This document shows, one piece after another, positions 10,481-22,220 of a DNA stretch of 64,000 bases. The stretch's first letter is position 1. Each line of letters opens with the position of its first letter. The notes under the pieces are model-generated. The model saw only the letters and a program-made list of their open reading frames with translations, was not told where the DNA came from and searched no databases. Source of the DNA: Gnetum montanum. Lineage: Eukaryota; Streptophyta; Gnetopsida; Gnetales; Gnetaceae. The translations under genes were made by a program, and so were the position numbers. Where the stretch lies: the NCBI GenBank assembly GCA_015680685.1, contig MNCI01033587.1, positions 210,164 through 274,163 of the forward strand, written 5' to 3'.

Positions 10481-13168
10481 TGTGCTTTACTTGCTTCATA
10501 GATCCCAAAATGCAAACTTCAACTTTAGGTTGTAGCTATTGTGGCTCTTCTCTATTGTTTTGATTGTGGGCTTTGGTGTCCTTCTGTGACTTGTTGGTTG
10601 AAGCGGTTGGAGCAAAGGAGGTCATGGGTATAGCTGAAATGGAAATGGGCTTTGTTGAATCCACTTTCTTTCATGCCTCTTATTATCAAGATTTTTCTTA
10701 TGCTTCTTCCTTTTTTTGGCTAAAGTTTTTTAGTTGTCAGTTGTTGGCTATGAGAAAGAGGTAGTAGAATTGGCCATCATAGGTGATCATTGCACTATTG
10801 CTTGGGATATGGCTATTTGGGTTGTATTAGGCTAGGAGACCTTGATGAAAAAATGTTTCCTCAGAGACACTCATGAAGGTTCTCTCCAGATGAAAGGTGA
10901 TCTTAATCTAGGAAAAGTTGAAGAAATCATTTCATTGTATAGGAGTACTTGAATCATGAATGGCTCTCTTCTTGGTCTTTGATCATCAACAATGTTGAAT
11001 GCTAAAGTAACATAGGGGCTATAATTAGCATTCAATGAGTCTTTGTAGACTTACATCGACTAGTTTTGTGGTTGAACCAGATTAGAAGCATCTAGGACTA
11101 GCTACTCCCTATCTATCATCCTTTGTAGGTCATCCTTCAATGCAAGGTAGAAGTCTGTGTCATGAACAATAAATTGATGATAATGGCAAAAATAGTATAA
11201 CTTGAAGTATCTAGGTAGTTGTGAGTCATCTTTTGTTGCCCAAGAGGGATCTTTGGCTATTTTGTATAGTCTCTCATGTTTCTTTCAACTGGCTTTGGTC
11301 ATTTGTTTATGTTGCATGTGCCTAGTTTTTAATAATTTCTCTAGCAACTTGGATGATTTTTAATGGCAACATAGTGTATTTTGACCTATCCTTTCTTTTG
11401 AAGTTGGATCTAGTTGTTGTAGATGTAGTGGCCCTAGAGCTTGATGGCTGGTTATTATAGTCATTCATGGAGGCCTTGGGGGGATTGATCTTCAACCCTT
11501 GGTTTATGATCTTTGTTTCCTTGGTTATAGTTTCTACAATCATGTTGTTTTATTTTCTCTTGTCTTTTCCTCTTCAAGCATGTTGATTGTTATATGCTAT
11601 ATAGTTTGGATCATGACTAGCCTCCATAGCATCCTATATATTTTTTATTTGCAAGAAAACTTGGCTAAGAAACTATGGGTTAAGATAGTAGAGTTTAGAA
11701 TTGATAAATCCATCCACTACTCCCTTGAATATGGCTAATAAGTAGGCTTCAGCTATAATCTTTAGTATTTCATTCAATAGTTTGTTCCATCCTCAAATGA
11801 ATTTCTGCATGGGTTCTAAGGATCCTTGCTTAACCTATAGGAGCTGGTCAAGCATTATGTCAAGCTTCAAGCTATACATGAGGTAGTTTATAAATTAGGC
11901 TACTGATTCTTCAAAAGAGAATATGTATCCCCTAAGTAATGCATGATACCAATCAAGTGCTTTCCCAGTCAAATACATAGAGAAAATCCTCATGATGATA
12001 TGAGGCTAGGGCTACAAGAGTAAACATTTAGGTAGAAAGGTAATAAGGTGAGCATGAAGGTTACCTTTTCTATTTTATTTTCTAAATTAAGGAATAGGTA
12101 TACCAAGAGGAAGTATCAAGAGTGGGACTACAGGACTTATGGGATCATCTTGGTAGAAGTCCATAATCTTGATAGTTTATGAAGTAGAGGCTTTAAGCCT
12201 CTTCAACTACTCTATTAGGCCTTGGATCATTTGAAAGGCTTGATCTAGACCTTATGATAAATCCATAGGTTGTGGGGTTTTTACATAGGACTATAACATC
12301 TATTGTGAGGCTTGTGGTCTTGTTATGAATTGCATGATAGAAGGAAGAGGTTGCATTATGGTTGTGCCTTATGGGCCAAACAAAGAAAAGGATGTTTTTA
12401 CTAGTACTTGAGGCATAAATGAGACAAATGGGATATGTGGTCCTTGTGTTGCTTGGGGTTCCATGGTGGACATCATGTGAGTAGTTAATGGATTTTTGGT
12501 AGTAAAAAACACCATTGATGGTTTTGTATATTGAGACTATGTTATAAATGGCATTGATGTGTTATAGTTTGTTCTTTGTGACATTAATTGAGTGTGATGT
12601 CTAGCTATAACCAATCTGGGATCTGCCATAGTAGGGTAGGAAGAAGTGGAAGATGGTGGCATCATGACCATGAATAAAACTAAAGCATTAGAGAAAGGTG
12701 TTGTGACCTTGGGGGATGTTTGTTGCAATAGTCCTCCTAGGATATTTTCAGGCTCAAATTTTGTCTTAAATTCATCCTCCTCTTCCTATTATTCCTCAAA
12801 TCTATGCTTGCCATATTTCTCTTCTACGACAATCATTTGGGCTAGGATGCTAGCATATATTTCATTAAGGGGAATTTGGTCATACAAGGAATGGATGTCA
12901 TCCTTTCCACTCCTTTGTATGAGCTCAAAATACCTCTTAGCCTCAGCTTCAATTCATGGAATTCACATGTCTTCTTGTATTTTAGCATAAATGAAGTTAT
13001 AATGATCTTCATTGATGGCTGGAAAATTAGGACTCTCACTTCTAACCCTCAAATATCACCTACGCTCAATAATGATAGGGTCTTTGGGTCATAAATAATC
13101 ATGAATTGTTGGCTATGATCTTCAATAGTGAGGGTGAAGGGTAATTTGGTAGATTGTTGGAAAGACAT
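10481..13168 (-). pseudogene. Tat-2 gag polyprotein
   Basis: Capsid-like structural protein of the element. The frame opens at ATG 13168 (MSFQQSTKLPFTLTIEDHSQ), continues through NEDHYNFIYAKIQ and EIYASILAQM, a Pro/Ser-rich stretch, and the Retrotrans_gag core MDFYQDDPISP ... HAHLITFLPKCLL ... MYLTGKALDWYHAL ... NKLLNEILKIIAEAYLLAIF ... NSKLYYLNP. A basic stretch follows (NFKRKDRSKYTMLPL), as in Tat-1. No zinc knuckle was seen. Stops, mostly TAG, occur throughout. Homology to the Tat-1 and Tat-4 gags is clear along the whole length. Confidence 0.85.
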
Positions 13169-13369
13169 TGCTATAATGTTAATAATGGCTTAAAATAGGC
13201 TATAAATGGTGAAATAGAAGAAAATTCCAACAAATGAAACATAAAAAATTTTAATGGAAATGAAAATGACAAAAAATGAGTTACTTACTATAATTTGTAA
13301 GTGGGGGACAAGAGCGATTTCTTCCATTACTAGAAATTGAAAGTTGAAAATATTAGTGTGAAGCCTCAT

Positions 13370-13990
13370 CCAAGTTTGCCTCCCAACTACCTCTACACTA
13401 GGTATGGTATAGGGGAAAAGAAGGGGGGTGAGATAAGGAAAACCTCACACCTTCTTACTTCAATGTTGGAAAGAGAGGGGAAAGTTTGAAGGCCAAAATA
13501 AAAACCTAGCAATTTCCAAAGATGGTTTTGGCAGACTACCAGCTTTTACCACAGAGGAGGAAAAAGTAGGCTTGGTTGGTGTGGAAACCAACATTACTTT
13601 AGTGGAAAAAATATGGCATAAAAAATTAAATGGTTATTAAGGCTTCCATTCTAACTTTGCTCTAGAAATTAATAGATGTAAAATTTTAGCACCCAAACCA
13701 CCAGCAACTTCCACATTGAGGTTTTTGCTATAGGAAGGGGTCAAGACAACATTGGATTTCTTGGGATTTTTGGCTTCAAAAAAAATAGAAAATGACTGTC
13801 AACATACAATGTTGACAATGGAATAAAAGTAGATCTAGTCATTACATTGGTAACAAACCTCATCCACATCCACACTAGCCTTCCAACTCCTTCCATGCTA
13901 GGTATGGAAATGTGGGGAAAGAAGGGGGGTGAGATGATGGGAATATCACACCTCCTACCTTAATGTTAATGAGGGGAAGGCTGAAAACCA
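13370..13990 (-). repeat. Leader repeat of Tat-2 (two copies about 490 bp apart)
   Basis: 13370-13490 and 13855-13990 are diverged copies (both have catccaag/catccaca..., aagaaggggggtgagat and cacaccttct-type blocks). A short third similarity lies near 14870 in the LTR. They sit between PBS and gag, where the other Tat elements also carry arrays of different unit length. Confidence 0.55.
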
Positions 13991-14365
13991 ATGTGGAAAG
14001 TTGGTGTTTTTCCACTAACATTAGCTTTAGCTAGCTACCAATTTTCTCAACTTAGAAAAATGGGGGAAAGCCAACTTACAAAAGAGTTGAACCATCCACT
14101 TTAGAAACTATAAAACAAAATTTTGGCAATAAAAAGAAAAAATAATATGGGTGAAGAGATAATAACATTGGCTTTGGACTATAAAATGCATAGCAAGAGC
14201 TATGAAAAGCCAAAATGCAACCACTGGCAACTTTCACACTATGATTTTGGTCACATGATGGGAAAGATCAGCATTAATTTTTAAAAGGGTTTGGCTACAA
14301 AAATTAAGGAAAAGCTTGAAAATGGTAACAAAAAGAATAGATTTGGTCATAGAATTTAGGTGAAG

Positions 14366-14383
14366 GCCCTCCATTTAGTGCCA
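14366..14383 (-). promoter_or_regulatory. Primer-binding site of Tat-2
   Basis: Read on the minus strand it is a diverged match to TGGTGCTAGAAGGAGGGC, the PBS of Tat-1, at the same short distance from the LTR end and followed by a shared CCTTCACC block also present in Tat-4. The tRNA is not assigned. Confidence 0.6.
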
Positions 14384-14391
14384 AGAAAAAC

Positions 14392-14988
14392 TACTGCAAC
14401 TGAAAATCTCAATCGCTGGGAAAAACCCAGAGCTCCTCGATGTAACAACTCCCCAACCCTAAATCCCTAGGGCCTCTATAAGAAAAATGGGATTTTCCGG
14501 ACCTTAGCTAATCGAGAAAATCAACCAAGGACTTATGAAATGGAAAATGTGGAAATACAAACAAATTTGAATAATGCACAGAAAATAAATTTTTTTAAAC
14601 ATAAAGCTCAAAACCTAAAGATTTATTGAGAAAGAATAAAGAGAAATTTAGAGAAATGTGTACAAATGATGCCTGGATGAGTAGAAAAGGGATTCACTTA
14701 TGCGGGAGTTTGAAGCCCATTGAAGCTAATGTGATCTACTACACAATCTAAGTGCTAAGTAACTGTTGATGCTAACAAATATTCCTCAACTACTATAACC
14801 TCATATCTTCGAGTTGGGTCACTACTAGGGGATGAGAGGAAATTTTTCAAAAGCCCCATCCTTCCATGCTATGGGTAGGTGAGATTTCTCCCCTTGCATG
14901 TGCTTCCAATGTATGAAAGTGTATACCCCCCATAAAACCCATCAAATTACCTTTTTTGACATTCCAAAAGGCATTTTTGACCCCCCCC
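14392..14988 (-). mobile_element. 5' LTR of Tat-2 (3' part)
   Basis: On the minus strand the last 80 bases run parallel to the LTR end of Tat-1 (GGGGTTGAG...TTTTTCAGTCG-type sequence) and finish GCAGTA just before the PBS spacer. The U3 part is not delimited, because the sequence stops at the C-tract and N at 14981-14989. Confidence 0.55.
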
Positions 14989-14989
14989 N

Positions 14990-15630
14990 TTTTTATGGTG
15001 TTTCAAGTGGGAAGCTCATACTTTTTGTATGAGGTAGAGTTCAAGCATCACAAAGACACCAACAAGAAGCTTGTGATTATCAATGTCAAACTCAAGGTTC
15101 TCAAAACAAAGTTCACCTATCAAGGATCAACTACTAAGAACTTATCTAAGTGGATGAACAATTACCAAGAACTACGTAATGCACTTAGAACATTCAATAT
15201 CAAATGTAAATAGTTTGTTGCTTGGTTCATGAATGTTAAGGAGTTATTTTCTACAATGCCTTGTTCATAGGATATTCCCATTCTAGCACACATTGGTGAA
15301 TCTACATGGACTTTCAATGATTCCCAGAGTAAGGAGGAGATGATGAAGGCACTATTGGACTTCTTTTGTCTTCCACCAAAAGTGTAGCTAGCAACCCTAC
15401 TTCTCCACCTTCCTCTGTATCTAATCTATTTGAGTCCCTTTCAAACCAAAAACCTCTTAAAGTGGATATCATTATGATAACCCATGTAGTAACTGATTGG
15501 ATAAAGGTTGGTCAACTTCCCTAGAAATTATCTAATCTTGAAAGTCCCCTTATTTACCTTCAAATCATAGGGAATGAGCCTTGCAAGGCTCTTTTGCATT
15601 CAGGTTTTGGGATTAATTTGTTTTCCCCAT
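14990..15630 (+). pseudogene. Gag-protease element 3, left part (split by Tat-1)
   Basis: The start (FMVFQVGSSYFLYEVEF, FTYQGSTTKNLSKWMNNYQELRNALRTF) is not assigned to a known domain. The end reads QIIGNEPCKALLHSGFGINLFS, a retropepsin active-site block with D changed to H (the element at 39098 has KALLDSSSRVNLIS). The frame continues, after removal of Tat-1 and one CCCAT copy, at 33754. It is broken by several stops. Confidence 0.7.
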
Positions 15631-17241
15631 TGAAACACCCTAAAAATTCTGAAGTCATTCTTGCTTCACCAGGTCTTGTAATTCACGCAAGCACTACGGT
15701 TGTTCTTCGAGAGGAGAACGCTCTGAATTCGAGTTGGCAAGTTCAAAAAATTTTCTACTTTAGGTGTAGACAAGCTCTACGAGTCATCCTACCTATCCAC
15801 TTAAGTAGCCCACCCAGCTAAAAGCCTGCTCAGAAATGATGCGCGGAGTTGGCAATAGCATTCTGGATGCACAAAATAGTTCGGCAAGTTTTCTAAGTCA
15901 CCAATTCGGCTACGCTACGCTACGCCTCGCTATGTAGCCTAGCAAGTTTTAGAAGACGATTGTAGAATAAAGTGTTGTGCTATGCCATGCCACGTGACAT
16001 AGCGTAGCATCTCAAAAACTTCACAGCCAGTCCTCATGCCCAAAATCAAGTCCTTCAACAATGTCCCTTTTCGTCAGGAAGTGACAGACCATGTCTGCTG
16101 CTACGCTATGTCGAGCTACATGGCACAGAAAGGCATAGAAATCCTACAAAAGAGATAGAAGATAGCTCAAAGGGTAGAATCAGCAAAGTTCACAAGTCTT
16201 GCATCGCAGGAAGCAAAGTTTACAAATTGGCAAAACTCTCGTGACTAAGGATAGTCACTACGCTATGCTACGCTATGTAGCGTAGCATAGCATAGAAAGC
16301 ATGCAACACACATGTAGTGGAACATGCGACAATATGCTACGCTACACTAAGCATGCTACGCTACAAAGCACAGCAAGACATGCGGGTGGTTGTGCGACAT
16401 CAATGTACTTCACCTAATTGGACCATTGGCACACGTCTCCAGAGGCTGACAACACAATTACGATGTGGCAGGCTCACAATTACGACATAATAGGCTTGCA
16501 TTACAATGGTCTTTCGGGTCCAATGGTCATGCATGGCACGTGTGGTGCCAGCAAGTCAACGTGGGCCCGGGGCATGTGGCATCCAAACTGCACCTTTCAC
16601 GTGCCCTTTAGCCCTATAAATACCCTGATGAGTAGCGCTCAAAGGGTTGGACTATCTCTAGAGGTTCAAAAAACAAAAAATGCAAGCATCATAACATTGA
16701 GCATTAAGCATTGTAAGCTTTTTATTTGACACTGCAAAAAGTTAGCATCTTTAGCTAGCATTTTGTTCTGTCTCCCTTTCTACCACCTTGGTAGAATTCT
16801 CTCATTGTCAGCGCCCAAGGCTGCGCCCAAGCGCACAACCTATTTTGCTCTACACATCTTGGTTACTCTTGGGATCTCTACACCCTGCCACGATGTGTAA
16901 CCGACTGTATCCACCTTGAGAGAGCAAGCTTGTAGCTTTGAAGCAGTGCATTTTTCTAATGGTATTTTACCTTGTTTCCTACTTATTGTTGCGTTTTGCA
17001 CTATTTTTTCTGCTTTATTTACTCTCAAGCATTATTTCATGTTTTTGGCCCCATTTTCAAAACCATATGTTGCAAAAGGATATATAGATGACAATTAAGT
17101 CCCTGTATGATCGACCAGACCATTCAGGGCATCCCATATCCACTCACACCAAGCATGGCCCTCCCACAGGTACGGGGTTGAGACTGTTGCACCCACCGAC
17201 CCCTCGGTGTTTTCTAGTCGCTGACTTTTTCAGTCGTTATA
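15631..17241 (+). mobile_element. 5' LTR of Tat-1
   Basis: 1611 bases from TGAAACACCC to CGTTATA (terminal CA lost to TA; the other copy has TTACA). U3 at about 15905-16370 carries clustered GCTACGCTACG / CGTAGCGTAGC hairpins. R and U5 start after the TATA box at 16615. Confidence 0.92.
16615..16623 (+). promoter_or_regulatory. TATA box of Tat-1 5' LTR
   Basis: TATAAATAC, kept as TATAAATAC in the 3' LTR (near 33130) and damaged in Tat-0. Transcription is expected about 30 bases downstream. Confidence 0.6.
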
Positions 17242-17247
17242 ATTTTT

Positions 17248-17265
17248 TGGTGCTAGAAGGAGGGC
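17248..17265 (+). promoter_or_regulatory. Primer-binding site of Tat-1
   Basis: TGGTGCTAGAAGGAGGGC begins six bases after the LTR end. It starts with TGG as expected for the complement of a tRNA CCA end. It differs from the TGGCGCCGTTGCC site of many Tat/Athila elements, and I cannot name the tRNA. The same site recurs in Tat-4 (59941) and diverged in Tat-2. Confidence 0.65.
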
Positions 17266-17319
17266 TTTTGATGCATTTTCAATGTGTCATGGTAGTTCTG
17301 TGAGCCTTTTGCACCCTAA

Positions 17320-17960
17320 TATGCATAAGCATAAACATGACATCCTTTTGCAATTGTTTGCACTTTGTGCGATGCAAATCGGTCGCCTCGACGGTTCCTT
17401 TGGAGCCCTACAAAACACAAGACCTCTGATCGTCAGTTGACTAGCTTATCCTACGGTAGTCTTGCATGCATTCTATACCCCGTCTCACGTAGTACAGAGT
17501 GACCGCTTTGACGGTCCCTCTGGAATCCTACAAGATGCAAAGCCTTTGATCATTAGTTAGCTTGCTTGTTTTACGGTAGTCTTGCATGTGTTCTGTACCC
17601 CATCGCATATGGTACAGATCGGTCACCTCGATGGTTCCTCTAGAACCTTGCAATACATAAAGCCTTCTTGGTCGCTAGTTAAGTAGCTTGTCTTATGGTA
17701 GTCTTGCATGTATTCTATACCCCATCTCGCGTGTTATAGAGCGGTCGCTTCAATGGTCCCTATGTGATCCTGCGAGATGTAAAGCCTTTGATCACTAGTT
17801 AGCTTGCCTATCTTACGGTAGTCTTTCACGCGCTTTGTACCTCATCGTGCACTAGCATAAACATGACACCCTTTCATGGTTACTTACACTTTGTGTGGTG
17901 TAGATCGGTCACCTCGACAGTTCCTCTAGAAGTAAGCAAGACGTGAAGCCTTATTTTTGT
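17320..17960 (+). repeat. Leader tandem array of Tat-1, unit about 120 bp, five copies
   Basis: Units begin at about 17381, 17501, 17621, 17743 and 17907 (variants of ggtcgcctcgacggttcc). Each contains a gcaaagcctttgatc-like block and cggtagtcttgcatg followed by a tctgtaccccatc-like block. The fifth unit is offset by an extra 40 bases that repeat the sequence before the first unit. Confidence 0.8.
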
Positions 17961-18026
17961 TGCCTTTCAGTCTTTTTATTCCTTTCTACACTTGTTGCAC
18001 TCTTCTACAAAACTGCTCATCTTGTA

Positions 18027-20900
18027 ATGGCTTTTTCAACTACTATGGCCAATGTCTTCAATGTGGAAGTTCCCTTCAATGTTGAAGACCCCATCATGGT
18101 TCAAGGCACTATTGGTACTGAACAACCGCTAAACCCAATTCTTGAAATAGCTTGATCTCTCATAATCCAAAATCACAAACCTGAGGGACTGGCCCAGCAA
18201 CACGAGCATTACAGTTTCATATGTACAAAGGTGTAGGCCAATCTACCCTTGGACATACACGAACTCGAGGAAAAATGTAGCTTTGAGTTCGCTTACTGCA
18301 ACGAGAAGGAGTTTTTTCCTACTCTTAGAATTTCTTTACCTTTAACACAAGCATACCAAAGGCTTATAGACCAATTAATCTAGTTGGCTAGGCTTAGGAA
18401 GCAATAGGAGACTACATTCAACCAAGACAACGCTTTCCAGGACAGACAAGAGGAACTCGATTCCTAATCAAATGAGGGAGGTCCAACTAATCCTTTTTCC
18501 ATCCCTCCTATCCAGTCCTTCTGGGCCAAGCCGCCATCTATCACCGCTCCCTTTGTGATTACACCTACACTTCTGCAACCCTCGATTACATCCGCTATGG
18601 GTAGCCATGGCAATCTTGCGGTGTTCCAACACCCTCTTTCACCTATTTCACCTGTGTCGTTTGCAGCTACTATCCCTTTGCCGGCTGTTCAGTAGTCTAT
18701 TCCTATAGCACATCGTACACCAATCATGGCTACCCTGCCACATGTTCGTACCGTTCCTATTTCACAATCATACGCAACTTCTATTCCTACTATTCCTACA
18801 TTCATGTAGGTTCCATCCACTATGGCAGGCCCCAGCCTGTCCACATGGTGGGCTCCATTTGCTTCTTCACCCATTCCACAGACATCGCAAATGTCTCACT
18901 ACATATGTTCGTAAGCCCACCAAGCCTCACAGGCGGTACAACCCAACACTAGGTTATGGTCTAGGCTGTCGATGACACAAGCGGTCCATCATTTAGCCCA
19001 AACCGCAGCTGCTGCCCTAACAATGCCACCTGCCGCGTGGTGGACAACACAAGCAGCACCACTCATGGGGGTCATCCCAACGGTATAGCCAATGGGTCAT
19101 GCCCCCGCCCCCACCATGCCACAAGTGGGAGCTACCTCTGTAGTTCCCCAACTATCTACAATGTCGCAAAGACTAGACCAAGCATTCCAGCTCATCTAGA
19201 CCCTCACTGAGGAAATAAAATGCCTCAAAGCTGTTGGGTCTAACATGGTACAAGTCATGGACTTCTACCAAAATGACCCTATCAGCCCTGCAATCCCTGC
19301 TTTAACACTACCCCTAGGGATGTCTCTCCCATACTTCATGAAGTACAATAGGGAGGGAGATCCCAGCACGCATCTTGTTACCTTCAGGTCCAATTCTTTG
19401 CTATTGCAACAATGGTCACACATAATTATTCGCGTCTTCGCCATGTCCCTAGTAGGAAAAGCCTTGGATTGGTACTGCACATTGCCACACTCATCCATTT
19501 CAACTTTGGAAGAGCTTCTGAGCCAGTTTGTGACACGCTTCAAGTACAACTTGAAGCCAGAAACCACACTAGACTAGTTGATGAGTGTAAAGTAAGATGC
19601 TCTAGAGCTAGTCCAGAAGTTTATTCAATGTTGGAGCACAACCCTTAACGAAATTCAGGAACCTATCATGGAGGCTCATCTATTAGTCTTCTTTAAGGGT
19701 GCGGTGAATGACTTTATCAAGTCTAAACTATACTACCTTGCTCCTCGCTCCCTTAGTCAAGATTTCTCTTAGACTAAGGGCATACAAGATGCAGCTGAGG
19801 CAAGAAAAGACCAGACCTACATTGCTTACAAAAACACCTTCGGAAATAAGGACAAGGGTAAGGCCCTAACAACTACAGTGGCTGCTATGGTGACTGAGGC
19901 CAAGCCCAAGCCTAGCAACAATGGTAGTAAGAATAGCAAGAAACCAGCCATTCTCACGGCTAACCTTATGCCCAAGTAGGGCCACATACCGTAACCTACT
20001 GTACCTACACCTGAGACATCTGCGCAAAATAGAACCAACTTTGAATGCAAAGACTACTCAAAGTATACCCCACTACCCCTCAAGCCTTTGGAACTCCTAA
20101 AGCAACTGTTGGCAGTAGGGTACATCCAACACAAGCAGATGNTTACAAAATCTATCCAACCTGAAACCCCTAGGAATTGGAGGCTCATTAGGCAAGTCCA
20201 AAGAGGGGTTCCTAATGAGCTCACAGTAGCGTTGATGTCTCATGTTTCCTTCATTCGACATCTGCTTGTGTTGGATGTACCCTACTGCCAACAGTTGCTT
20301 TAGGAGTTCCAAAGGCTTGAGGGGTAGTGGGGTATACTTTGAGTAGTCTTTGCATTCAAAGTTGGTTCTATTTTGCGCAGATGTCTCAGGTGTAGGNGCC
20401 ATCAGCATTGACAATGATCCTAGGCCACCCCGACAGCCATTCGTGGTCTGTGTGCCTCAGCGTAGTGCACCAGCACCATGAGCAGCTAACCAAAGCCTGC
20501 AACAGCCGTTCATCCTGAAAGTCCCGCCATGGACATCCACCTTTGCACCACCTGTTAGCAAAGCCATGCGATCCGATCCATTAACACCTCTAGCTCCATT
20601 CATCATAAAGGGGCCAATGCCCTCTATGGCCCCTACCCTACGCAATGCAACTGAATAGCCTTCTCACCCTGTGAGGCAAGAAGTCCACTTTGTGGGTAAG
20701 AAGTTGAAGGGAAATACCATCAAAGGTACCCCCAAGCCTATGTCTTCACCCCACGCATCTGTACCTTTGCCACCAAAGATGAAGGTCGACACAACTACAT
20801 AGCCTGCATCACTCTGCCAATAAGGATTTGAACCTAGATCTGAAGTAGCCTCTCCTCGAGAAATTCATCTTCCAGGACGAATAGAAGAGGAGGAGAGCGT
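18027..20900 (+). pseudogene. Tat-1 gag polyprotein
   Basis: Forms the virus-like particle. The ATG at 18027 (MAFSTTMANVFNVE) is the first in frame after the leader array and opens a long frame with about a dozen stops. It has a Pro/Ala/Thr-rich middle (18500-19190), then the Retrotrans_gag core at 19240-19760: QVMDFYQNDPISPAIP, YFMKYNREGDPSTHLVTF, FAMSLVGKALDWY, LSQFVTRFKYNLKP, LNEIQEPIMEAHLLVFF, KSKLYYLAPRSL. A basic Lys/Asn region and NRTNFECKDYSKYTPLPL follow. No CCHC knuckle was seen. Most stops are TAG where a Gln or Trp codon is likely. The segment 20143-20396 is mis-assembled. Confidence 0.88.
20004..20396. repeat. 138-bp inverted duplication bounded by single Ns (assembly artefact)
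   Basis: 20004-20141 recurs as its exact reverse complement at 20259-20396, with Ns at 20142 and 20397. The gag frame breaks at the first N but continues smoothly if 20143-20396 is read on the minus strand (after QHKQM comes SNEGNMRHQRYCE). That fits a gap patch placed backwards with its overlap kept. Confidence 0.85.
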
Positions 20901-21833
20901 TAAACAAGAGGGCGGCCAAGACTTTTTGGATTCCCTCACATAGGTCAAACAAGCTCTAAAATAAAAAAACACTATGTTGAGCTTATACAACCTAATCAAG
21001 ACATCTATTCCACATCGCGAAGCTCTAAAACAAAAAAATACGATGTTGAGCTTGTGACTCCGATCAATGAAGACATGCCCATGGAAGAAGAAGTGATTTA
21101 CTTGGTCATGCTTCCCTCCGCACCTTCACAATCAAAAAAACCTCAACTAACCATCCGTGACAATGCCATAAGGGAAGGCCCTGAGAGGGGTCAAGTGACT
21201 ACGATGCCTCTCTTCATCACAATTCGAGTCGGCCAACACCAAATCCAAAGTGTACACGTTGATGATGGGGCCGCCACAAATGTCATCCCCTTCCCCATTG
21301 TGGACAAGCTGGGCTTGGTCAACTAGATCAAACCCACAATGACCTCATGCCTGAGGTTGTTCAATGGGGCATGGGTCATAGTGAAGGGCATAGTTCATAT
21401 GAACTTCATAGCAGGGGACCAGTTTCCCACAAATGCAACGTTCATCATGGTCGAGGAAATGCTCGGGTTTAGCCTGATCTTGGGGAGATCATCGTTAGCA
21501 CAGCTTAGGATTTTTTCCTCACCCATACACCAGGAAATCCACTTACCATACATAGGTAGAGAACTGGTGATCCACAGTGATGAAGTAGCGACACAAGAAA
21601 TTTACAACGTAGGCATGGAATAGGGCTCAGAAGTCATAACTTCTGAAAATGAAGCACCTATAGCAATCTACACTGACTACCCGGCAGAGGGGTTAGCTCA
21701 GCAAGTTGATCCCTAGAATGAAAACGCATGGATTGAATTGCCCTTCCAAGAGGGAGGCGATGACGTAGATGAAGGCTCTAGTAGAACGTCTCGACCTTAC
21801 GTTTCGATCAATCCACTGCGGGTCAAGAGGTAG
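20901..21833 (+). pseudogene. Tat-1 aspartic protease with C-terminal tail
   Basis: Retropepsin, in the same frame family as gag. TTMPLFITIRVGQHQIQS leads to the active-site motif VDDGAATNVIPFPIVDKLGL at about 21259. It is followed by LRLFNGAWVIVKGIVHMNF, the flap-side region, and FSLILGRSSLAQL (the ILGR motif). A tail of about 100 residues runs to NPLRVKR and a TAG at 21831-21833. The tail is also present in Tat-2. Few stops interrupt it (LVN*, GME*, VDP*), so it is the best kept part of the element. The reading AAGAG|GTAGCT at the end could be a splice donor. Confidence 0.88.
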
Positions 21834-21934
21834 CTATGCATAGCGTAGCAACCCTACCGCTCCCCGCTTACTTACCATCCCATACGTAGTCATCACTCTT
21901 TTCTTTGCTAACATGCCATTCTTTGGCATGCTAC

Positions 21935-22080
21935 AATATGGCATGAAACGGCCTAAAACTTGCAATGGCCCAAAATGGCCTAAAACTGGCATCGTTGCTT
22001 TTTTCTTTATTAACATACAATTCTTTTTTCATGTTACACAAAGGCCGAAAATGGCCTAAAACTAACATATGAAAGCATAA
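21935..22080 (+). repeat. TAAAACT-motif repeat between protease and antisense gene (Tat-1)
   Basis: Four units of the type atggcctaaaactggca separated by 25-80 bases. They relate to the TAAACTAG arrays at 26815 and 30935 of the same element and to 9215 in Tat-2. Confidence 0.5.
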
Positions 22081-22220
22081 AAACTTTACATGATACATAA
22101 TGTTAATCAGTTTCTTTCCTGAAGTTTTTCATCTTATTTAAAACTTTCACCTATTAATAATGTTTGCAAAACTTGTACAAAATTTCAAAATTTCAAGAGA
22201 AAAAAGAGACTCCCATGCAG

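Noticed and set aside
16418-16729. Open frames of about 90-100 residues at the same place in two Tat LTRs (6011-6286, 16418-16729)
   Set aside because: They run across the LTR's TATA box and are broken in the third LTR (about 32940-33200); they reflect LTR similarity, not coding constraint.
17320-17960. Direct repeats considered as a CRISPR-like array
   Set aside because: Units are contiguous, diverged and 120 bases long with no unique spacers; the setting is a plant retroelement leader.
20097-20414. 105-residue minus-strand open frame
   Set aside because: It is the gag frame seen through the back-to-front gap patch.
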